Positions 56,442 to 64,000 of a stretch of 64,000 nt of DNA are shown piece by piece. The stretch spans positions 18,163,771 through 18,227,770 of the forward strand of contig OX438743.1 of NCBI GenBank assembly GCA_949316235.1. The letters run 5' to 3'. The DNA comes from Oegoconia quadripuncta. Lineage: Eukaryota > Arthropoda > Insecta > Lepidoptera > Autostichidae. The notes under the pieces were generated by a model. The model was not told where the DNA came from, did no database searches, and saw only the letters and a list, made by a program, of their open reading frames with translations. Numbering within the stretch: the stretch's first letter is position 1; every line of letters begins with the position of its first letter. The translations under genes were made by a program, and so were the position numbers.

Positions 56442-58954
56442 TCTGGGGGCACGGGAGTGCCCCCGCCAAGTCGAGCGCGAAGCAAACACTGCCGTACCAT
56501 CCTTTACTGGAACCATTTCGTCGCATTTTCAGGCCCCTATTTTAGAACCTCTGGATAAGCCTAGAACGCAGAAATTTTCGTCATCCAGTAAGCTATAATC
56601 ACATACTTAAAATCCAAAATTTCAAGTCTGTAGGTCATTTAGTTCCGAAGTTAAGCGAAAGCAAAGTTTCGCATTTATGACACTCACTCACTCACTCACT
56701 CACTCATGATCATCAAAATAGAACTAGTACTTCCCATAAACTCAGAGAGCTGAAATTTGGTACAGAGTTATGGTTCAATGGCCACATAAAGGGAAAACTA
56801 TAAAAACTAGGATAATCGAAGATCTGGAGTACCTGGTGACCCTGATTAGGAAACACAAGAGCCCAACCAAACTATTAGAGATCGACATATACCGCCTTTA
56901 CAAAAAATATTCAACTTGGTGGGCTGCTTCATTTGATGTCAAAAATCGAAGGTCTGAAGTATCAGATGAAGAACCCTCAGCTGGTCTCAGCTGTATTAGA
57001 GATATGGTAATGCCCCCTTCTACTATTGGTACATAGAAAAATCGACTGTCATTGCAAAAATCCAGCGTAGTGGGACACATCTTCTAATTTAATCTAGCCT
57101 ATAGCGTCCCACTGCTGGGCGAATGCCTCCCCTTCTGCTTTTAATACGAATATAAATAAAATTAAAGGAAAACTCTGGATAAGACTAGACTGGCTTTTAT
57201 ACTTATACTTACTTATACTTATTACAAGTTTACAAGAAGAAATAGTCAAACGATTAATTTTATTCTACTCGAACATTACACAAATTAAATAAACAAACGA
57301 AAATTTGGTCAAAATATAATGCATTGGCTAAGAGTGGCGGTGATACCCGCACGCGTCGCTAGATGGCGTTGACTGTATTTTAAAACGCGCTTACGTTTTG
57401 TTTTTCCGATAATCTTATATGGCAAAGTGGCAACCGGCCGCGTTACAGTCGTTTACGACATTCTTCTATTGCGCTTGAAAATGTTTGCTAGGGATTAGGA
57501 GGGATTATTTGCATTTCGTTGATTTCGCTGATTATTTCGTGAGGTTTGCTAAGGTTAATTGGCACGTTGTTATTATATTAATTCAAAGATTTAAACAGGT
57601 TAGGAATTATATGGTTAGTGACGGATTACTGATTATTACTTAATTATCAGAATTAAAAGAAGTTTCACTTGAATACTTTATTTAATTGTTAATTATTTAG
57701 TACCTACTTTTAGTTTTCTAGGTTTAATTTATAGTTAGTACTTCGAATCGCGTTCGTGTTTATAAGTACTTTTCTAGTATTCTAGTTTAGTTTATTTAGT
57801 TAGATATTACTTCGTTTCGTTTAAAAATATCATTAATTTAGCTGTATTTCAGTACTAGGTAGGTAGTACCTTTGGTAGAAAGTTCATTGATAATTAATTA
57901 TATTGACACTTGTCTAATAAGTAAGAGTTAACGTTTTGCTTATAGTTTGTATAGATTGAGTAGGCAGAGTAATATTTTCTTTAAGTTTTTTTTATTAAGA
58001 CAAAAGAAGTCTTAAAGATATAAGTAGGTTTTAGTCTAAATATTATCGGTATTTCTGATTCGTTGTCCATATACTAAAGGTCGTTGAGTTTAATTGTGTT
58101 TGATTTCGCAAGATAATAATTATCGTAAAAAATGTCGATATTATTAAAAGACGACGATGAACTTAGTGGCTACCAAGTAGTTGGTATGCCCAAAGACGGG
58201 TCTTGTCTCTTCCATTCAATATCTTTCTTGGTGTATGGTAGAACTGACTCAACTTGCAGTATCAAGTATATTTGTAGAAACGTGGGCATATATGTAATAT
58301 GCCCACATTTGTACAAAAAGAAGTGAAATCCCACCAAAAACATTCTGTAAAAAACTAGCCAAATCTCGATGGAGCTGCTTGATTATCTCTAAAAAGTAAT
58401 GAAATCTATACAAAGTCGTGCCAAGTGTAAGGTTCCTTACTGCGATTTCTTTATTATTATAGTTAATGTTGTGTGACTTGGCCGTTGAAGGGTACACAGG
58501 GGTACAAAACCAGGTGCTCCATGACACCATTGCACCAATCTGTCGCCAGAACCGCTACGCATTGACGATGGAAAATTGCCACTTGGAAAACGTTGATTCA
58601 ATAACCAGTCAATTGTAGGCTTGATAAAGCCACTAACGTATAAAGAATGTTATGTAAACGCCACACAGATTATTCGCTAATAGTTTGCCGTTGAACATTC
58701 TTAATAACATAATTAATAACATTAATAGCGGTTCTGGCGACAGATTGGTGCAATGGTGTCATGGAGCACCTGGTTTTGTACCCCTGTGTACCCTTCAACG
58801 GCCAAGTCACACAACATTAACTATAATAATAAAGAAATCGCAGTAAGGAACCTTACACTTGGCACGACTTTGTATAGATTTCATTACTTTTTAGAGATAA
58901 TCAAGCAGCTCCATCGAGATTTGGCTAGTTTTTTACAGAATGTTTTTGGTGGGA
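56442..58954 (+). mobile_element. Helitron-like element, copy B
   Basis: Direct repeat of copy A at an offset of 9,468 bp. Its 5' flank is an older interspersed repeat (56215-56440) that it interrupts, again starting TCTGGGG directly after an A and ending GGGA before T. It carries the same 88-codon frame (56770-57036), OTU start (58132) and inverted arms (58328-58557 and 58726-58955). The two copies have unrelated flanks, so this is element mobility rather than a segmental duplication. Confidence 0.8.
58132..58326 (+). pseudogene. Truncated OTU-type cysteine protease start, copy B
   Basis: Same 64-codon frame as at 48664 with the same DGSC motif and the same truncation. Conservation of the damage in both copies shows that the truncation predates the last transposition. 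Confidence 0.6.
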
Positions 58955-58955
58955 T
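58328..58955. repeat. Long inverted repeat closing copy B
   Basis: Arms 58328-58557 and 58726-58955 around a 168-bp centre; same as in copy A. Confidence 0.92.
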
Positions 58956-59099
58956 ATGTTTTATGGCACAACGCTTAAAAGGGGGTTGTGCTGCATTTAT
59001 ATATTAAATATAGAAAGCTATTCATATATTTTTTGTGGTTTTGGAAAAATATAAGTACAAAATCACTATGGGTCTCATAAGAACCCAAGGTCATCCAAA

Positions 59100-59290
59100 A
59101 AGCTATGGCGCGGGCGAAGCTCGACGTTGCAATACGGGATGGAATCAGGAGTGAAGAAATCCGTTGAAGAACCCAAGTTTTCGACATAAGCCAGCGGATT
59201 AGTAACCTAAAGTGGCAGTGGCCAAGACAGAAAGTTGGAAGAACTGATGGCCAGTTCTGCAATGGAGACTACGCATCGGCAATCGCAGCG
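59100..59290 (+). pseudogene. RTE-type LINE fragment, strongly decayed
   Basis: The plus strand encodes an IRDGIRSEEIR-like then ISQRISNLKWQWP-like piece, followed by GGAGACTACGCATCGGCAAT, the degraded WRPR region. It ends where unrelated DNA begins. Confidence 0.65.
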
Positions 59291-59824
59291 CCCTGTATAT
59301 GCAAAATCATAGCATAATTTATCCATATTAGAGTAAAACATTAAATCCTTCGTAAACAGGAAATCTTTGGAAGAAATAGATGAATTTCATCAATAGATTT
59401 CACTTCCCATTGCTCAGGCACACCTCTCGCTACATGTATTTAGTAGGAAATTAAATAATAACAGGTAAGTACCCTGGATTTATGAAATTATTACAAAGGG
59501 CAGCCTCATAATAAAAGAGCATAACAAGGCGGTCCCTTTATTTACTCTGCAAAATTAGTATCCTAAGGGATTTAACCCCAAGTAAAGTTCGTCGTATGGT
59601 AGTACGAAATCGTAAAATTCGCCACTCGTTTCTCAATTCAAGGGATTTGTTGTAGGATAGATTGATTCTCCATATTCCTCGTATGACCACATATGTATTT
59701 TTCGTACTTATATTCTCAAAAAATTAATGAAGTTTATTGTCATTGCGACATTAAAATAGTTTTATTTTTAAACAAAATAATATTTGGGCACCAAAAAGTT
59801 TTTTTTCGATATTGACATCAAAAA

Positions 59825-59984
59825 GAAGTGTCAGCTCACGCTAGTGAGTTTCAGTGGTTATAGAAGAAGTGTCAGCTCGCGCTAGTGAGTTTCAGTGGTT
59901 ATAGAAGAAGTGTCAGCGCGCGCTAGTGAGTTGCAGTGGTTATAGAAGAAGTGTCAGCTCACGCTAGTGAATTTCAGTGGTTAT
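59825..59984 (+). repeat. Tandem repeat, four 41-bp units
   Basis: Units start at 59825, 59866, 59907 and 59948 with GAAGTGTCAGC. Each holds a CTCAC-GCTA-GTGAG mini-hairpin or a variant. Units differ by a few bases. Confidence 0.92.
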
Positions 59985-60099
59985 ATCCTCTTGGGTGAGT
60001 TTATCTTCGTAGAACACTCTAGTAGCTATTGCCTAATTGCTATGATATATTATGTATAAACCGAATTGCATAATTGGAGAAAATTGGTGCAAATCGGGA

Positions 60100-60163
60100 A
60101 TTGTACGAATTAGAAATTGTACAACCTAGTAATTGTACAAACTAGGAATTGTACCAACCAGTA
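60100..60163 (+). repeat. Tandem repeat, four 16-bp units
   Basis: ATTGTAC recurs every 16 bp (ATTGTACAACCTAGTA and variants). Confidence 0.85.
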
Positions 60164-63100
60164 GAGAAGGGTAAAAGTCATTGAGTATATCGATAGCCTT
60201 GGTATTTGTTGTATATGTGGCTGTTGCAGGTCGTCGAAGACCTGTATCACTGCGACCGTTACTGATCTATTGTGATCAATACTAATCTACAGTTCGTTGC
60301 TCAGGTTTGCCTCTTTGAGGAATTGGAATATTCTCCTGGCGCCGCTAGTTTTTATCTCATCCGGGTGCAGTAAGTGGCCACAGAGGTGGATATTGATCTT
60401 ACGCAACAGCGGGCCACATTCACACAGCAAATGTATATGTTATTCCTCTGCAGCAGCCTTAAATCACTGCCTAAATGCAGCCTCCACACATTCCATACTT
60501 ACCAGGCATACTGGTATAGGATACCATGTCCAACGTGTGCTGTCAGTAGACGCTATATTGAATACCATTATTAATCCTTTGTAGAAGTTTTAGTGGGGGA
60601 GTGTGTAGGCGGGCTTAAATGTTTAGATAATGTAAAATTCCCTCATATAAAGTTATGGTAATTTTGTCGTCACTAAGTTCATTCCTTCACTAGTAGTATA
60701 GAACTTATTCAATCTTCGGCCCTGAACAATAAACCATATATCTGACTACTATTTTGATCGTTGGTCACACTGCGCTTCCTCATTCCAAAGGCTCGATTGG
60801 CCTCTTCATTGCCCGTTTAATTTTGATAACTAGGTACTACTTTACTTTCAATCGAAGAACAGAGTAAATTTAGGCAACATATTCGGTGGAGCTAGTCGTA
60901 CTAGCTTCAATTATTTCATCCAGTTAAATTTATTGTGTGAATATTAAAACGTTTTTAATATTAATGAATAATTTCTTAGTTACATGACCGTTAAAATATA
61001 GCTCCATAATTATAAATGTACTAACCATTAAAAGCTAAATACCTTCGAAACGGATTATCCGATTTTCATCAAATATTGCTAATAACCTGTCCCTCCATTT
61101 AATATTTCATATAAAGAATCGGATTACACATTACTGAGATACATCCAGACAAATACTAATCATACACAGACCGTGAAACATATAACACTCGTAATTTTTC
61201 GTGGAGGTTAATAAAATAACTTCGACACTGATAATAAAACAGGCAATATACAATTTTCATAATTATACTTACCGCTCCCGCTTTACAGGCATCACTTAAT
61301 TTTTTAATAGACATCTGTAGAGAGAAAGGTAAGTAGACGGGCTATTAATGGGTCGCCCTAAATTAGGGTAGCTTATATAGGAAACTCTAATATTTATACG
61401 TGAAGATAAAATTTTATGACGGCTGTAAAGCATGATGCTGCTTTTAACAAATTTCATTAAGGCAATTTTATGTTTGGCAAATTTTCTTAATTTACCTTTT
61501 ATGTCTTAATCTATATAGTTACAGGTAGAGTCCTTTGCTATAGTAATAAGGCATATAATTATATTGTTAGATTTAAAACCGCTTGCTTGAATAAACAAAC
61601 AAACTGCATTTGTAATTAGCTTTATAGGCTTCTTGAATGCAGGTCAGACCAATTTTTTTAAATTATTCTGTATTTAAAAAGAAATCTTAATTAATCTATT
61701 GATGGCGCTACTGGACGGAATAAACCCTCTTAAATTAGCACCACACTCTTGCATAGCTATAGTATATTCTTAATCTACCTAACATTATTATCAGTGTGTA
61801 CCTACTGTATGGTTTCAGGTACAGGTAAAAGAATTGAACTTCACTTCAGATATGACTTCGGATGTTGTCGATTTATTAGAAGTCCGTGTTTACATGCATG
61901 ACTAGTTTCACACTTAATAAGCAAGGGAAGTACCTTGTTGGATCTCGCTCTATCCTAAAACTAGCCTCATTGAAATCCCAAACAGCAATTCTAGTATCTT
62001 CCGAATTATATCGATCAAAGAGAGGCTGGGCGAGTCCATTGTATGTTTAGCATGGGAAAAATTTATGCGTCCAAAAAGAACAATACGCCGGGATATCGCC
62101 TACACGCATTCCCATCAAAGCCTTTTGTCAGGCGAGACACGCGAATCACGAATTCCATCATACTATAGGTTATATAGAAAACGCAGTCGTATTTATTATT
62201 CGTTTCGAATGGCGAAGTTAAGAATTAGAAAAAAAAATATTTGACACCCACGACTATTGTCGGGTAACGTCTACTATAAACATGTAAATTGTAAACGTAT
62301 CTTTAGTATTGATGTAACTAATTGTACCATGTTTGAAATAAATCAATTTTTATTTTCATTTCATTTTCAAGCAACGTCTGATGCAGTTAGTTCTGGAATG
62401 GATTGGTTTTCTTACTATCTTGAATCTGATCTTGGAAGCCAGATTAAACAGTGGATCTCGGTTGTTTTCAAATGGGCGGCTTACAAACACTGACTGTGGG
62501 TGGCTAAGTCTAGCAAACCGCAGTAGGCACTATTCTTGAATTATGCCCCATAGCCTCTTTCAGTGACAGGAGAATGTACCCCAGCATCGGGAACCTATAT
62601 AAGACTGTTGATGTGTGATATAAGTTGATTAGATTCAATCATTAGATAGATTAGTGCCCAGTCTAACGACCGACTCGAAAAAAGGTAAGTCCTCATAGTT
62701 GCAGACTCTGCTTTTATTTTAGTCAAAACTTATTCCAATTTTGACAGCTGATCTACGAAATAGTAAAATAATTGCTGTCTGCAAACTTGTTGCGTCGGGC
62801 CGTGCCGCTGGCTCCGTCAGGCTGCACTGAATTTGAAATAAGAATAATTCCGAGTCAGATGGCGCAGCGTCAAAATTTGTTCAGCTGCGAGATGCCGGAA
62901 TGGAAATTCTCGACAGTTGTCTTGGGCGATAAATGAAAGATCCAAGATTTTTATTCGTATAATTATCGGTAGTAGGATTCAAAATGGTGTAAAATTTCAT
63001 CATCACCATCAGCCTTCCTGCTTCTGAGATTGTGGAGGTGAATTGGACGTAACAATCGGATTGGTGATTCATAATTTCAAATTACCAAGAGTTCTTTTAA

Positions 63101-63630
63101 ATGTGGGTGTCGTCAACAAAATCGAGAATCATTTTATGGGAGGATTTGCCCGAATCACGACACTAGTCAGGTTTATTCCCTGGTTCTCGTAGATTTGCAA
63201 TGACTGGTGTACTTATTTGCTGTCATGATCACAATTCCTTAATCGTTTTGGACGACACCCAAGGGAAGAAACAGATTCTTTGCTGGAAACCAACGACCGA
63301 GATATTAGCACTCTAAAAGGAAATAAAGCGTACCTACATATGAATTCAACGTCAGCGTCATACAATCTGGTATATGAGCCATCGGCATAGTTCGGGCCTT
63401 TGGGAAATCTGCCAATTGTACAGGTGCAATGCAGTTCATTTTTAAATGTAATGGCCATTGTTGAAACGAATTCGCTCTACACTATACATAAAAAGCCAGT
63501 GAAGTGTTCATCGTACATAATACATGGTATAAAGCTATGTGGATTCCATTCTTTTTATGCCGCATTTCAGCTTATTGATATGTACGCGTATTTTATGTCA
63601 CACTCAAAGGTAAAAATTTTGCTAAGACTC

Positions 63631-63666
63631 ATTTCGCAGATTAGGTACTAACCTAATCTGCGAAAT
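63631..63666. repeat. Perfect hairpin, 16-bp arms, 4-base loop
   Basis: ATTTCGCAGATTAGGT, loop ACTA, then its complement. Confidence 0.9.
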
Positions 63667-63701
63667 TCTCCATTCAACCCATTGATTTATGTACTGTACA
63701 T

Positions 63702-63968
63702 ATAAATAAATATCCTTAGACATACAAACAGCGCCACCTAGTTCCACAAAAAGCAACTATAGGCTTGTGTTGTGGATACCAGATGGTTGATATACTGTAT
63801 AAATACATATTTTTTTTGTAAATATATACTTATTATAAATGAAAACATCCATAACTCGGGTACACATGTCCATATTCATCACACAAATATATGCCAGTAG
63901 CGGGATTCGAACCCGCAACCTTTTAGTATAGCGTTCAGAGTTGCTAACCTCTACACCAAACAGGTCGC
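63702..63968 (-). mobile_element. SINE-C copy, reverse
   Basis: Read on the minus strand: GGCGACCTGTTTGGTGTAGA, box B GCGGGTTCGAATCCCG, then CCTAGTTGCTTTTTG-type body and AGGTGGCGCTGTTTGTATGT. It has a roughly 60-bp T/A-rich middle like 54.5 kb. Confidence 0.8.
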
Positions 63969-64000
63969 CAAACATAATATGGTCTCTTTCGCGAACAGAT

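Larger units (their letters stand above)
59985..63701. other. No recognisable gene
   Basis: Frames at 60297-60584, 62257-62493 and 63400-63651 (+) are unrecognised. The one ending at 62,493 could be a terminal exon because a pyrimidine-rich stretch and AG precede its second half, but nothing else supports it. Besides the tandem repeat at 60100 and the hairpin at 63631, nothing was identified. Confidence 0.4.

Noticed and set aside
46974..58954. The two 2.5-kb repeats as LTRs of one large retrotransposon
   Set aside because: The 6.95 kb between them has no gag or pol, the outer flanks share no duplication, and each repeat is a self-contained element with its own inverted end.
59825..59984. 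CRISPR array
   Set aside because: Units are contiguous tandem copies without unique spacers, in eukaryotic DNA.
62257..62493. Terminal exon of a host gene
   Set aside because: A possible acceptor site is present, but there is no recognisable protein family and no partner exon.

Overview
The window looks like AT-rich, gene-poor nuclear DNA of an insect, most likely a lepidopteran. The assignment is an inference from the repeat types: tRNA-headed SINEs, RTE-type and jockey-type LINE tails, TA-flanked MITEs and a short-LTR Ty3/Gypsy element. I find no host protein-coding gene that I can recognise, no real tRNA or rRNA gene, and nothing prokaryotic. Nearly everything that can be named is a mobile element or its debris, often nested.

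Left part (1-26 kb): decayed LINE pieces (RTE-type near 1.1 kb and 25.9-26.4 kb, another LINE family at 3.3-3.7 kb and 13.0 kb, a jockey-type tail at 8.9-9.7 kb), many copies of a roughly 335-bp SINE (called SINE-A here), copies of a second SINE (SINE-B), fragments of a 5S-rRNA-like SINE, and several MITE families. SINE-A shares about 47 bp of its 3' end with the 3' end of the 3.3-kb LINE, which suggests that LINE as its mobilising partner.

Middle part (26-45 kb): a LINE reading frame at 26.6-28.65 kb is cut by a 1.4-kb Helitron-like element ending in a long inverted repeat. At 37.8-39.8 kb one SINE (SINE-C) carries two nested insertions, a MITE and a 1.42-kb GC-rich poly(A)-tailed retroposon with a 12-bp target duplication. 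At 40,629-44,901 lies the best-preserved element: a 4,273-bp minus-strand Ty3/Gypsy retrotransposon with apparently identical 118-bp LTRs, a 5-bp target duplication, a primer-binding-site candidate, a polypurine tract, and gag, protease, RT, RNase H and integrase domains. Its pol is split at an A-run inside the reverse transcriptase.

Right part (45-64 kb): two almost identical 2,513-bp copies of the Helitron-like element in direct orientation, 9,468 bp apart. Each carries the first part of an OTU-type cysteine protease gene and ends in 230-bp inverted repeats. Between and beyond them are MITEs, LINE tails, SINEs and two small tandem repeats. The remaining stretches show nothing I can identify.

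The Helitron-like family, with a GC hairpin at one end, a long inverted repeat at the other and precise insertion between A and T, is the most unusual object in the window.
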